Origin: Edaphocola aurantiacus
GTDB lineage: Bacteria; Bacteroidota; Bacteroidia; Chitinophagales; Chitinophagaceae
Assembly (NCBI RefSeq): GCF_019797745.1
Contig: NZ_VOSI01000001.1
Coordinates: forward strand, 742,928-806,927
Reading direction: 5' to 3'
Length of the DNA stretch: 64,000 nucleotides
The notes under the pieces are model-generated. The model worked only from the letters and a program-made list of their open reading frames with translations, was not told the DNA's origin and made no database searches. Shown here piece after piece: positions 7,055 through 17,069 of this stretch (the first letter of the stretch is position 1; each line of letters starts with the position of its first letter). The position numbers and the translations under genes were made by a program.

Positions 7055-8860
7055 TTAAATATGATCTATATCTGCACCTTCATACATCGCATCGATCTGT
7101 TGCGCATATTTCTGCAGGATGACTTTACGTTTGAGACTTAGCTTAGGCGTTAATTCTCCGGTTTCGATACCCCACTCACGAGGCAGTAATACAAATTTTT
7201 TCACCTGCTCGATATGATTGAAGTCTTTGTTATATCCTTCTATCAGCTGATGAAAATATTTAATCACTTCCGGACTTTCGACCGCTGCTTCCTGTGTCGT
7301 AAACGGAATGCGCTCCTCTTTCATCCAATGCTCCAGGTTACTGAAGGATGGCACGATCAACGCACTTACAAATTTGCGGTTCTCCCCGATCAGCATGACC
7401 TGCTCCATAAAGCGATTTTCTTTCAGCTTGCTCTCAATGGGTTGCGGGGCAACATATTTACCACCACTGGTTTTGAAGAGTTCCTTTTTACGGTCTGTAA
7501 TTTTCAGGAAGCGCCCTTCTACCAGCTCACCAATATCGCCTGTAGCAAACCAGCCATCTACAAAAGTAGCTTCTGTAGCCTCCGGCTTTTTATAATAGCC
7601 GACCATTACATTATCTCCCTTACAGAGTATCTCACCATCATCGGCAATCTTAACCTGTACATTATTAATGACAGGGCCAACAGTGCCTGCACGGCGATTC
7701 TCCTCTTCGTAGTGATTTACCGCAATTACCGGAGAGGTTTCTGTCAGACCATAACCTTCCATAATAGTGATATCTGCTGAGGTAAAGATCTTCGTCAGCC
7801 TTGGCTGACAAGGTGCTCCGCCTACAACAATTGCTTTCACATTGCCACCTAATGCAGCACGCCATTTGCTGAAAATAAGTTTATTGGCTATAGACAATTT
7901 AAACTCATACCACCAGCTACGGGGTTGTCCCGGCTCATATTGTTTACCCAGATCTACCGCCCAGAAGAACAGTTGTTTTTTTATTCCGGTCAGCTGATGA
8001 CCGGTAGCCATAATTTTTTCATAAACCTTTTCCAGTAAGCGAGGCACGGTTACAAAGATGCTGGGACGCACTTCTTTCAGGTTATCCCCTATAGTCTCCA
8101 TGCTCTCGGCGTAATAAATTGAAAAGCCGTTGAAAAGATAGACATAAGAGATCATTTTTTCCAGGATATGATTCAGTGGCAGAAAGCTCAGTGCCTTACG
8201 CTCTGCCAGGCCCACACCTTCAATGATCGGATGCACATCGTTTAAATTACTGACAATATTCTTATGGCTCAGCATCACTCCTTTTGGTGTACCGGTGGTA
8301 CCGGAGGTGTAAATGATCGTTGCAATATCAGCATCGGTAGTCTGCTTCCGTATGCGATCCATCGTAGCCAGGTGATCGGAAGATGGCTGTACTTTACAGG
8401 ATTCCCAATGTGGCACACCGGTTTCTTCCTCAAAAGTATATACCCACTCCAGCATCGGCATTTTATCTTTTTGCTCCATAATCTGGCGGTACAGGGCTGC
8501 TGTATGTACAAAGCAGCCCTTCACACCGGATTCATTGAAGATGCCGATCATCTCGGCCATCGTAATATTAGGATATAGAGGAACCAGTATCGCCCCCGTG
8601 AGTTGCACAGCCAGATCGGTGATCAGCCAGGCAGGCCTGCTGTTGCTGAGTATCGCGATCTTGTCGCGCCCCTCAGTAGTCATATCATGTGCAGATATGC
8701 CTTTGGCCAGCAAACCGGCAGCAAGCTTTTTCACTTCAGCATGCACCTCATCAGTACTTAAAGTCACATATCTGCCAGCCGTTTTTCCGGCCAGGAGATC
8801 GGGTTTGGGAGCTGCTGCCTGCAACTCCATACAATCGAACAGTCTGTGTGGTGTATTCAT
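7055..8860 (-). CDS. Long-chain fatty-acid--CoA ligase (AMP-forming)
   Basis: A 601-residue member of the ANL superfamily. It activates fatty acids to acyl-CoA through an acyl-adenylate, supplying the beta-oxidation enzymes encoded upstream. Motifs: the P loop IIYTSGTTGTPKGVMLSH near residue 183, EGYGLTETSP (A5 type) near 370, GWFATGDIG near 440, and DRKKELFKTSGGKYVAPQ with its flexible-hinge Lys. The subgroup resembles FadD15/FAA1-type long enzymes of about 600 residues rather than short-chain acetate ligases. It starts after a 91-base gap containing a 19-bp dyad. The chain-length preference is inferred from family and neighbours. Confidence 0.93.
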   Translation of the reverse strand: MNTPHRLFDCMELQAAAPKPDLLAGKTAGRYVTLSTDEVHAEVKKLAAGLLAKGISAHDMTTEGRDKIAILSNSRPAWLITDLAVQLTGAILVPLYPNITMAEMIGIFNESGVKGCFVHTAALYRQIMEQKDKMPMLEWVYTFEEETGVPHWESCKVQPSSDHLATMDRIRKQTTDADIATIIYTSGTTGTPKGVMLSHKNIVSNLNDVHPIIEGVGLAERKALSFLPLNHILEKMISYVYLFNGFSIYYAESMETIGDNLKEVRPSIFVTVPRLLEKVYEKIMATGHQLTGIKKQLFFWAVDLGKQYEPGQPRSWWYEFKLSIANKLIFSKWRAALGGNVKAIVVGGAPCQPRLTKIFTSADITIMEGYGLTETSPVIAVNHYEEENRRAGTVGPVINNVQVKIADDGEILCKGDNVMVGYYKKPEATEATFVDGWFATGDIGELVEGRFLKITDRKKELFKTSGGKYVAPQPIESKLKENRFMEQVMLIGENRKFVSALIVPSFSNLEHWMKEERIPFTTQEAAVESPEVIKYFHQLIEGYNKDFNHIEQVKKFVLLPREWGIETGELTPKLSLKRKVILQKYAQQIDAMYEGADIDHI

Positions 8861-8885
8861 AATCTACGATTTTTCTGTTATCAAT

Positions 8886-8904
8886 CTGCAATATTGTATT
8901 GCAG
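8886..8904. repeat. 19-bp dyad upstream of the acyl-CoA ligase gene
   Basis: CTGCAATA and TATTGCAG are perfect 8-bp arms around a 3-base centre. The dyad lies 26 bases upstream of the ligase start in the gap after the GDSL gene. It could be a protein site or a short mRNA hairpin; no T tract follows on the minus strand, so it is not a terminator. Confidence 0.5.
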
Positions 8905-8951
8905 TCTTCTACTGCATGTTTGTTCTACCGGTGTGACTTTAATGTATCTGT

Positions 8952-10286
8952 TTAAGGAAACAGTACGCCATTATAATTATTGATATCTACCTGAGGTACC
9001 GAAGATTTATAAGTACTGTTAATCACTCTGATAATTTCATTTGCCATCAGTGCATATCCTTTAGGAGTCAGGTGTACACCGTCCAGGGAGAAGGCCCCAC
9101 CGGAAACAAATGTCGGTGTCAGCGTAACCCCGTTAAAACGGATACCAGACTGCAGTGTACCCAGGTAACTATGTGCATCAACATAGCCCAAACCTTTACG
9201 GATAGCGGCTGCGCGGATAATTTCATTGAATGTGTTGGTTGCAGATCGTACATATCCTACCTCCGTTTCATCCAGCACATATTTTTTAGGAATAGGCTTA
9301 ACACTACCCCAGCCACCACACTTCAGTGAATCCTGTGGTAAAGTCAGCAGCAGATATTCATTATTCTTGATCTGGCGCAGACCTCCCGGTGCGGCAGGGT
9401 CCTGTATGATAAATGCATTGGCACCCAGAGCGAACGTAATGCCCAGCGGTGCATATGCCGCATTCAATGCAGCTACCTGCGTCGGGGTACTCAGCACCAG
9501 CCCTCTGCCCGGAATAGTCGTAAAGTAAGGGATGGTAGTCACATCAGGAATATTGATCAGCACACCTTTGGCGCCTTTCAGGGTCATAGCATCTACCACT
9601 GCATTGTAAGAAGCTTCGAAGGCTGCTGTAGTAGAAATATCGGTAGGCATTGCCCCTCCGGTACCATTACCTTCTCCACCATTTGTTGCATAGCCCAGTA
9701 CATCATTACTACCCAGCCACATGGTGAAAAATGTAGGATTAGTAGCCGCTGCGATATCGATAGGACGATCGGTTGCCGGATGCGGATAGATACGCGCCGC
9801 ATAGCCTACACCAGCCAGTGCCTGCGCAAATGCTGCATAACCGGCAACGGTATAATCTACACAACGGATACCTGGTATACCCAGGTTATTGAATGGTCCC
9901 TGTCCGGAAATATTGGTCGAACTGCCACTGGTATCAGAGGCTCCGGCATATAACTTTACACCAAGACCGGTTACACCATCACAACTGGTCGTATAGCCCA
10001 ACACGCGCTTAGGTGCCGGCCAGCCTGCATTTCCGGGCAATAATGGCTGACGGAATTCGCCACCGCCTACAGTCATAAACTGTTTGCCCAGCATTGCCGG
10101 ATAAGAATTTTCCTGTCCGCTGCGGTATAATGACCCGTCGGCATAGCCCGCCGTTAGCGAGTTACCAATGGCTACATAGTAAGAGAAATTGGCCTCACCA
10201 CTGGAAGGAGTCACTCCTTTAATGGTAGGTTTGCAGGAAGCCAGCATAGCGGCCGCTGCGATTAAAGGTATATATGAAGCTTTCAT
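8952..10286 (-). CDS. SGNH/GDSL-family lipoprotein hydrolase
   Basis: A 444-residue predicted lipoprotein: the signal peptide ends in LASC with the lipidated Cys at residue 18. The GDSL block I is AIGNSLTAGYADG (nucleophile Ser), the oxyanion Asn is in TMWLGSNDVLGYA, and the C-terminal DxxH is in SLDGVHLTPKGYALMANE near residue 400. This fits an esterase or lipase held on the outer or inner membrane. Directly next to a FadL-type porin and the beta-oxidation genes, it probably releases fatty acids from esters before uptake. This functional link is inference from context. Confidence 0.9.
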   Translation of the reverse strand: MKASYIPLIAAAAMLASCKPTIKGVTPSSGEANFSYYVAIGNSLTAGYADGSLYRSGQENSYPAMLGKQFMTVGGGEFRQPLLPGNAGWPAPKRVLGYTTSCDGVTGLGVKLYAGASDTSGSSTNISGQGPFNNLGIPGIRCVDYTVAGYAAFAQALAGVGYAARIYPHPATDRPIDIAAATNPTFFTMWLGSNDVLGYATNGGEGNGTGGAMPTDISTTAAFEASYNAVVDAMTLKGAKGVLINIPDVTTIPYFTTIPGRGLVLSTPTQVAALNAAYAPLGITFALGANAFIIQDPAAPGGLRQIKNNEYLLLTLPQDSLKCGGWGSVKPIPKKYVLDETEVGYVRSATNTFNEIIRAAAIRKGLGYVDAHSYLGTLQSGIRFNGVTLTPTFVSGGAFSLDGVHLTPKGYALMANEIIRVINSTYKSSVPQVDINNYNGVLFP

Positions 10287-10312
10287 ATGTTCTGAATTAA
10301 TTAGGGATTCAC

Positions 10313-11548
10313 TTAAAATTTGTACGTAATACCTATTGCCGGTACCAGACTCTTGATTTGATACTCACCGGAAAAATTAGCCGGTTCATATTTCACCTGT
10401 CTTCCTGCAGTTGTGGTATAGTTGACTGCTGCCATTATACTCAGCTTATCGATTACCGCGTAGCTCAGACCGGCAGATAAAGAGAAGCGGTCAGCATCTA
10501 CCGCATCTGGAGATACATAACGCGCATTACTCGGTGTCGGATCAAATGCACCACCTACCATTACGGCAAATTGTTTACAGATTTCATAATGTCCGCCAAT
10601 TCTTACAGCCAGTGTATTCCTGTATAATCTTGGCTCTTTAGAATCAGCCAGCGAAGCTGTGTTTTGTACAAAATCAAATTTTAAGGAATCATAACTTTTC
10701 CATCCTGCCCAAACAAGATCACCTTGTAAAGTCAGTCTTGGCGTTACTTTAGCGGCCACACCCAGGGTCAGAATGCCGGGTAAAGGCAAGGTAGCATCAA
10801 AGGCTGTTCTTGGAAAATTCGCAGCCAGTGCAGCAGGTACACTAAAGCTGGCATCACCGCCATTTACTTTCATGCGTACTCCCGAACGGTAAGATAAACC
10901 GAACTGCAGGTTATTGGACGCTTTGATATGCACCCCTGCATTAAAGCCTACCCCATTAGCCTTACCATCCAGTACGGCCTGTCCCTCCGTTCCGTTCATA
11001 TCCTGAACGGGCAGGGCTTTTTTAATCGTAACAGAACCGGTACCGTATACAAATCCTGCCCCTACAGAGATCAGGTCATTGATACGATAGCTGACTGTCG
11101 GCTGGAAATAAATACTCTGTAAAGAAATAGACTGGGTGATAAAGCGACCGGTCCAGTCATTGCTCCAGTTGGCACTACTGCCGAAAGGTGTGTAAATACC
11201 CAGTCCCAGCGCCCAGCGGCTGTCTTTAGACAAAGTACCACCTGCATACACAGCGAAAGGAGTAGACAAATGTCTTTTGGTTTCCGCATAGGTCTCACCG
11301 GAATTATCCGGTACATAGCGGACGGTCGGAGACACCCCAAATACACCGGCATAAGCCTGTATACCATTTAAGCGAGCCAGTCCGCCAGGGTTATAAAATA
11401 TAGTGGAAACATCCCATGGAAAAGCGACGCCACTACCGCCCATAGCGGTCTGTCTCAGTCCCTGCAGGTTGAGCTGAAAGCTGCCTGCATGCAGGGTGGC
11501 CGAAGACAGGGCTACTGCTGCAACGGAAAAAATAAATCCTTTCTTCAT
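10313..11548 (-). CDS. FadL/OmpP1-family outer-membrane fatty-acid transporter
   Basis: A 411-residue outer-membrane beta-barrel with a signal peptide (MKKGFIFSVAAVALSSATLHAG). The mature N terminus has the FadL hallmark FQLNLQGLRQTAMGGSG, the plug-like segment seen in OmpP1/FadL/TodX proteins, followed by many amphipathic strands. The protein ends in aromatic Phe (PAIGITYKF), the usual barrel-assembly signal. It would let hydrophobic fatty acids across the outer membrane. It sits between the acyl-CoA dehydrogenase and GDSL lipoprotein genes. A 92-base gap containing a large hairpin separates it from the dehydrogenase. Confidence 0.93.
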   Translation of the reverse strand: MKKGFIFSVAAVALSSATLHAGSFQLNLQGLRQTAMGGSGVAFPWDVSTIFYNPGGLARLNGIQAYAGVFGVSPTVRYVPDNSGETYAETKRHLSTPFAVYAGGTLSKDSRWALGLGIYTPFGSSANWSNDWTGRFITQSISLQSIYFQPTVSYRINDLISVGAGFVYGTGSVTIKKALPVQDMNGTEGQAVLDGKANGVGFNAGVHIKASNNLQFGLSYRSGVRMKVNGGDASFSVPAALAANFPRTAFDATLPLPGILTLGVAAKVTPRLTLQGDLVWAGWKSYDSLKFDFVQNTASLADSKEPRLYRNTLAVRIGGHYEICKQFAVMVGGAFDPTPSNARYVSPDAVDADRFSLSAGLSYAVIDKLSIMAAVNYTTTAGRQVKYEPANFSGEYQIKSLVPAIGITYKF

Positions 11549-11595
11549 GCTGTGAAAATTGAGAATGTGAGTAATTGTTGTTTAGTTTTGGGTGA

Positions 11596-11626
11596 TGCAG
11601 TATGGATGAAAGTCATCCATACTGCA
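11596..11626. other. 14-bp stem-loop between acyl-CoA dehydrogenase and fadL-like genes
   Basis: Perfect arms TGCAGTATGGATGA and TCATCCATACTGCA with a 3-base loop. On the minus strand (the coding direction) the hairpin is followed by TCACCC, without a T tract, so a classical terminator is unlikely. A processing or stability element that changes relative expression of the two halves of the block is the simplest guess. Confidence 0.65.
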
Positions 11627-11640
11627 ATATTTTTGATCTG

Positions 11641-13431
11641 CTAAAAGCAGTATTTATTCGCTTCGATCAGTTTATCTGCTACTTTTCTGCGTGCAGCTAC
11701 GGTATTAAAATCGTCTACTTTGGTAAAGCGTTTCAGTCCCATCATCATCATTCTGCGTTCATCACCTTCAGCAAATGAGTTCAGGGCATTGCGTCCCGCG
11801 CTGAAAATGCGTTCTGCAGCATCAAAGATATATACCCTTGCCATGTCTGCTTTCAGTGCTGCCTGCTCATCATTATGCTCCAGGGTTACTTTCTCTACCC
11901 GCAGCAGTACTGATTCTGCAACATAGGTTTCGATCAGCATATCGGCCAGGTACATGATCACTTCCTGTTCTTTCGCCATGTTCTGCATCAGCTTCTGCAC
12001 GGCTGCTCCTGCGGTCATCAGTACCGCTTTTTTAAAGCCGCCGATGTATTTATGTTCTTTAGCAAAGCCACCTTCTTCTACCGTATTAAAATCCGGGATG
12101 CTCATCAGCTCTCCGGCTACCTTCTGTGCCGGTCCCATCAGGTTCAGTTCTCCTTTCATCGCACGTTTCAGCATCATATCTACAGATAACATGCGGTTGA
12201 TCTCATTGGTTCCTTCAAAGATGCGGTTGATGCGGGCATCGCGATAAGCTCTGTCCATCGGTGCCTCTGCACTATAGCCCATACCACCATAGATCTGTAC
12301 ACCTTCATCAGACACATAATCCAGCGTTTCAGAAGCATGTACTTTAATCATGGCCGCTTCAATGGCGAACTGTTCCGTTCCTTTCAGCTTGGCCTGCGCT
12401 TCGTCCATACCTTCTGAGATATACGACTTAGTAGCATCTTCTATATTCTGACTGGCACGGTATGTTGCTGCTTCACTGGCATAGGTACGAATGGCCTGCT
12501 CTGCCAGCTTATACTTAATCGCTCCATACTTTGAGATAGAACGACCGAACTGCTGACGCTCATTGGCATAATTCACCGATTTACTGATCACTTCTTTAGA
12601 AGCACCGATTGCAGCTCCTCCCAGTTTAATGCGACCCAGATTCAGAATATTTACAGCAATCTTGAAACCATTCTCACGGGTAGATAACAAATTTTCAACC
12701 GGCACTTTACAGTCTGTAAAGAAGATCTGGCGGGTACTGCTGCCTTTAATCCCCATTTTATGTTCTTCGGGGTTAAATGTGATTCCCTCAAATGTTCTTT
12801 CTACAATAAATGCACTCAGGTTTTTATCATCATCTATTTTGGCAAACACGATCAGCACATCTGCGAAGCCACCATTGGTGATCCACATCTTCTGCCCATT
12901 CAAGATATAAAATTTTCCGTCGGCAGACAAGGTTGCTTTTGTTTTTCCGGAATTGGCATCAGAGCCCGCATCCGGTTCGGTCAGGCAATAGCAGCCTTTC
13001 CATTCTCCGGTAGCCAGTTTACTTACATATTTTTGCTTTTGTTCTTCATTACCATAATACAGGATCGGCAGCGTACCGATACCGGTATGTGCAGACAGCG
13101 CTACAGCAAAGGAGTGACCTGCACCCAGCACTTCTGTAGTCAGCATAGAAGTAACGAAATCTTTTCCGAAACCATTATAGGCTTCCGGTACACTCATACC
13201 CAGGAGGCCCAGTGCTCCGGCTTTATCCAGCAGGGAGGGCATCAGGCCTTCTTCCTGCTGATCAATTTTATCTAACTGATTAAATACATTTTGCTCCAGG
13301 AATTCGCGGCACATATCAGCGATCATATGCTGCTCCTCGTTCCAGTCTTCCGGAATAAAAATGTCTTCTGCTTTAGTGTCTCTGATCAGGAATTCGCCTC
13401 CTTTCAAGGCTGTTTTTGCTTCGTTGCTCAT
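11641..13431 (-). CDS. Acyl-CoA dehydrogenase (long-chain type with C-terminal extension)
   Basis: A 596-residue flavoenzyme for the first oxidation step of beta-oxidation. The N- and middle-domain signatures LTEPDAGSDANSGKTKA and WITNGGFADV are clear. The catalytic base region YSAEAPMDRAYRDARINRIF followed by EGTNEINR lies near residue 405, matching the VLCAD/ACAD9-like placement of Glu. About 180 extra residues after the core domain fit the long bacterial and mitochondrial VLCAD-like group. It follows the thiolase gene by 34 bases in the same operon. FAD use and long-chain preference are family knowledge. Confidence 0.95.
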   Translation of the reverse strand: MSNEAKTALKGGEFLIRDTKAEDIFIPEDWNEEQHMIADMCREFLEQNVFNQLDKIDQQEEGLMPSLLDKAGALGLLGMSVPEAYNGFGKDFVTSMLTTEVLGAGHSFAVALSAHTGIGTLPILYYGNEEQKQKYVSKLATGEWKGCYCLTEPDAGSDANSGKTKATLSADGKFYILNGQKMWITNGGFADVLIVFAKIDDDKNLSAFIVERTFEGITFNPEEHKMGIKGSSTRQIFFTDCKVPVENLLSTRENGFKIAVNILNLGRIKLGGAAIGASKEVISKSVNYANERQQFGRSISKYGAIKYKLAEQAIRTYASEAATYRASQNIEDATKSYISEGMDEAQAKLKGTEQFAIEAAMIKVHASETLDYVSDEGVQIYGGMGYSAEAPMDRAYRDARINRIFEGTNEINRMLSVDMMLKRAMKGELNLMGPAQKVAGELMSIPDFNTVEEGGFAKEHKYIGGFKKAVLMTAGAAVQKLMQNMAKEQEVIMYLADMLIETYVAESVLLRVEKVTLEHNDEQAALKADMARVYIFDAAERIFSAGRNALNSFAEGDERRMMMMGLKRFTKVDDFNTVAARRKVADKLIEANKYCF

Positions 13432-13465
13432 GACTATAATTAGTTTAAATTGTTACAGATTAGGG

Positions 13466-14644
13466 TTACAGCATTTCAAATATACCGGCAGCACCTTGTC
13501 CGGTACCGACGCACATACTTACCAGGCCATATTTCTGGTTTCTTTTTTTCAGCTCATTCAGGATTTGTACCGACAGCTTAGCACCGCTGCAACCTAATGG
13601 ATGCCCTAAGGCAATCGCACCACCATTTACATTAATGATGTCGGGATTCAGGCCCAGCTCACGGATCACGGCCAGAGACTGCGACGCAAAGGCCTCATTC
13701 AGCTCAACCAGGTTGATATCGTTCAGACTCAGACCAGCCAGCTTGAGCGCCTTGGGAATGGCAAATACCGGACCGATGCCCATGATGCGTGGCGGTACGC
13801 CTGCTGTAGCAAAGCTTACGAGGCGGGCGATCGGAGTCAGGTTATTTTCTTTCAGAAATTTTTCGCTGACGATCATGACAAAAGCAGCACCATCACTGGT
13901 CTGGGAAGAGTTACCGGCTGTTACCGATCCGCCTGCTGCGAATACCGGCTTTAACTTAGCCAGGGCCTCTACAGAAGTATCTGCCCGCGGACCTTCATCT
14001 GCCGCTACCGTAAATTCACGTGTTTTTTTAGTGCCGCTTGCCGCATCAAAATAATTTTCGATGATGTTTACCGGAACGATTTCATCTGCAAACTTATTTT
14101 CAGCCAGTGCTCTGATCGCTTTCTGATGTGACTGAAAGGCGAACTGGTCCTGATCTTCACGACTTACCTTATACTCTTTGGCTACCGCTTCTGCAGTCAG
14201 CCCCATGCCCCAGTAATAATCGGGATGTGCCAGTGCCAGATCGGCATCGGGCACTACGCGCCAGCCACCCATAGGGATCAGGCTCATACTTTCAGACCCA
14301 CCGGCCACGATACAATCGGCCTGGCCGGCATGTATCTTGGATGCCGCAATGGCAATGGTTTCCAGACCGGAGGCACAATAACGGTTAACCGTCATGGCAG
14401 ACACTTTATCTGTATCAAAGCTCATGAGCGAAACAAAGCGGGCAAAGTTCAGCCCCTGCTCTGCTTCCGGCATGGCATTGCCCACAATCAGATCATCGAC
14501 CTGCTCGTGTGCGATCTGTGGCAAAGCAGCCATCAGGTGTTTGATTACGTTTGATGCCAGTACATCTGGACGAGTAAAGCGGAATCCACCACGGGGTGCT
14601 TTACCTACTGCGGTCCTGTATCCGGCTACTATATATGCATTCAT
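13466..14644 (-). CDS. fadA: Acetyl-CoA C-acyltransferase (3-ketoacyl-CoA thiolase)
   Basis: A 392-residue degradative thiolase that cleaves 3-ketoacyl-CoA with CoA. The nucleophilic Cys is near residue 90 in NRYCASGLETIA. The C-terminal signatures GGAIALGHPLGCSGAK and CVGTGQGAAGIFE provide the catalytic His and second Cys. The start MNAYIVAGYRTAVGK is typical. It is placed directly downstream (19 bases) of the fused hydratase/dehydrogenase gene, so the two probably form the trifunctional complex. Confidence 0.96.
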   Translation of the reverse strand: MNAYIVAGYRTAVGKAPRGGFRFTRPDVLASNVIKHLMAALPQIAHEQVDDLIVGNAMPEAEQGLNFARFVSLMSFDTDKVSAMTVNRYCASGLETIAIAASKIHAGQADCIVAGGSESMSLIPMGGWRVVPDADLALAHPDYYWGMGLTAEAVAKEYKVSREDQDQFAFQSHQKAIRALAENKFADEIVPVNIIENYFDAASGTKKTREFTVAADEGPRADTSVEALAKLKPVFAAGGSVTAGNSSQTSDGAAFVMIVSEKFLKENNLTPIARLVSFATAGVPPRIMGIGPVFAIPKALKLAGLSLNDINLVELNEAFASQSLAVIRELGLNPDIINVNGGAIALGHPLGCSGAKLSVQILNELKKRNQKYGLVSMCVGTGQGAAGIFEML

Positions 14645-14663
14645 TACAATTCAGTTTTAAAGA

Positions 14664-17045
14664 TTAATTTCTTAACACTTTTCCTCCATTCAGGATAGAC
14701 TGTATGCGCTCCAGGGTTTTGCGTTCTGCAGCAAGACTCAGGAAAGCCTGTCGCTCCAGGTTGAGCAGATACTGTTCGCTCACTGCTGTAGGCTGTGACA
14801 GATCGCCTCCGGCCAGTACATAGCCTAATTTCTGAGAGATCTTTACATCGTGCTCACTGATATAGTTTCCGCTCATCATGGAGTTGGCTCCTAGATAAGC
14901 CAGCCCTAAAGCAGATTTCCCCAGTACATTGATGTCTTTTCTTTGCTGTGGCTTTACATATCCCGCATTGGCCAGTTCCAGGCAAGCTGCCTTAGCCTCG
15001 GCCAGTAAACGATTATAAGAAACCACTACCCTGTCTTTACCGCGACGCAGGTAGCCCAGTTCAAAAGCTTCTTCTGCGGAGGTAGATACCTTGGCCTGAC
15101 CAATGGTCAGGAAGCGATCTCTATATGCATTCAGTGCCACATCACCTTCTTTCAGGTCATCGGACAAGCGTAAAGCAAATTCTTTAGTGCCGCCACCACC
15201 TGGTATCAATCCTACACCAAACTCTACTAATCCCATATACGTTTCGGCATGTGCGACTACTTTATCTGCATGCAGACAAAGCTCACAGCCCCCGCCCAGC
15301 GCCATATTATGCGGCGCGGCGACTACCGGTATGGAAGAGTAACGAATGCGCATCATCGTGTTCTGGAACTGACGGATGGCAAAATCCAGTTCATCAAATT
15401 CCTGCTCAACAGCCATCATGAAAATCATACCCACATTAGCACCGGCACTGAAGTTGGCACCGTTATTAGATACCACCAGTCCTTTGTATTGTTGCTCTGC
15501 CAGGTCAATGGCTTTATTAATACCTTCTATCACTTCACCCCCGATGCTGTTCATCTTGGTATGAAACTCCAGGTTCAGGATACCATCGCCCAGGTCAGTA
15601 ATAGTGGTACCACTGTTTTTCCAGATCGTACTGCTCTCGCGGATATTATCCAACAGGATGAAGTCTTCTGTACCCGGAATGATTTTATACGATTTTGAAG
15701 GGATGTCATAATACAGGCGCTTGCCATTTTCTATTTTATAGAAAGCAGTATGGCCTCCGCTCAACATCTCTGTAACCCAGGCAGGAACAGCATGTCCCGC
15801 TTCTTCCAGAGCTTTAACGGTATCCGCTACACCCAGGGCATCCCAGGTCTCGAATGGTCCTAACTCCCAGCCATAACCGGCTTTGATGGCATCATCTATT
15901 TTATAGAGTTCATCTGAAATTTCAGGAATGCGGTTAGCAGAGTATATAAATAATGGATATAAAGTGGCGCGGTAAAACTCACCTGCTTTGTCTTTAAAAT
16001 TCACCAATAACTTCAATCGTTGTTTGAGGTCGTCTACCGGTTTGCTGGCTTCCAGTGCGGCGAATTTCACTTTGTTGGATGGACGGTATTCCATGGTATT
16101 CAGATCCAGTGCATGAATCTCGCTCTTACCGCCCTCACCTTTTACCTTTTTAAAGAAACCTTGTTCGGTCTTACTACCCAGCCATTTATTTGCAATCATT
16201 TTATTGACGAAGTCCGGAACCTTTAAAGCCTCAATGGCTTCATCGTCCGGTACATTCTCCACCAGGCTATTCGCTACCAATGCCAGCGTATCGAGTCCCA
16301 CTACATCAGCTGTACGGAAGGTGGCCGATTTAGGACGACCTACAACAGGACCGGTTAGTTTATCCACTTCTTCGATGGTCATACCCGATTTTACGACATA
16401 TTGCAGCAGGCTCATAATACTGAACACACCAATACGGTTACCGATAAATGCTGGTGTATCTTTGGCCAGCACGGTAGTCTTGCCCAGAAATTTTTCTCCG
16501 TAATGCATCAGGAAGTCGGTCACTTCCGGTAAGGTATCCCTGGTCGGAATGATCTCTAAAAGCTTGAGGTAACGCGGGGGATTAAAGAAGTGCGTACCGC
16601 AGAAATGTTGTTTAAAATCCTCACTGCGTCCTTCAGACATCAGGTGGATTGGAATACCAGAGGTATTGGAAGTGATTAAGCTACCGGGCTTGCGATAACG
16701 TTCTACTTTCTCAAATACCTGCTTTTTAATATCGAGTCGTTCAATGACTACTTCTATCACCCAGTCGCAATCAGCGATGCGCTGCATATCGTCATCAAAG
16801 TTCCCCGTCGTAATGCGCTGTGCAAATCTCTTGCTGTAAATCGGCGAAGGATTTGATTTAAGTGCGAAGGTCAGTGCATCATTCACTATCTTATTCCTGG
16901 CTTTTGTATCGCCCTCCGGAGCATCCTTTGGTACAATATCCAGCAACAATACTTCCAGCCCTATATTGGCAAAGTGGCAGGCTATACGGCTGCCCATTAC
17001 ACCAGAGCCCAGTACGGCTACTTTTTTAATGGTTCTGTTCGTCAT
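14664..17045 (-). CDS. fadN: Fused 3-hydroxyacyl-CoA dehydrogenase / enoyl-CoA hydratase (FadN type)
   Basis: A 793-residue bifunctional beta-oxidation enzyme. The dehydrogenase half comes first: NAD motif VLGSGVMGSRIA at residues 11-22, then TSNTSGIPIHLMSEG and HFFNPPRYLKLLEIIP. The hydratase half follows from about residue 470, with ANFSAGANVGMIF and the oxyanion-hole region MALGGGCELCLHADK and GVGLIPGGGGTKEFAL. This order is that of Bacillus FadN and opposite to enterobacterial FadB. It begins 24 bases after the TetR gene and precedes the thiolase. Confidence 0.95.
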   Translation of the reverse strand: MTNRTIKKVAVLGSGVMGSRIACHFANIGLEVLLLDIVPKDAPEGDTKARNKIVNDALTFALKSNPSPIYSKRFAQRITTGNFDDDMQRIADCDWVIEVVIERLDIKKQVFEKVERYRKPGSLITSNTSGIPIHLMSEGRSEDFKQHFCGTHFFNPPRYLKLLEIIPTRDTLPEVTDFLMHYGEKFLGKTTVLAKDTPAFIGNRIGVFSIMSLLQYVVKSGMTIEEVDKLTGPVVGRPKSATFRTADVVGLDTLALVANSLVENVPDDEAIEALKVPDFVNKMIANKWLGSKTEQGFFKKVKGEGGKSEIHALDLNTMEYRPSNKVKFAALEASKPVDDLKQRLKLLVNFKDKAGEFYRATLYPLFIYSANRIPEISDELYKIDDAIKAGYGWELGPFETWDALGVADTVKALEEAGHAVPAWVTEMLSGGHTAFYKIENGKRLYYDIPSKSYKIIPGTEDFILLDNIRESSTIWKNSGTTITDLGDGILNLEFHTKMNSIGGEVIEGINKAIDLAEQQYKGLVVSNNGANFSAGANVGMIFMMAVEQEFDELDFAIRQFQNTMMRIRYSSIPVVAAPHNMALGGGCELCLHADKVVAHAETYMGLVEFGVGLIPGGGGTKEFALRLSDDLKEGDVALNAYRDRFLTIGQAKVSTSAEEAFELGYLRRGKDRVVVSYNRLLAEAKAACLELANAGYVKPQQRKDINVLGKSALGLAYLGANSMMSGNYISEHDVKISQKLGYVLAGGDLSQPTAVSEQYLLNLERQAFLSLAAERKTLERIQSILNGGKVLRN

Positions 17046-17069
17046 TGTTATATATGTTTATTTGTTTGC

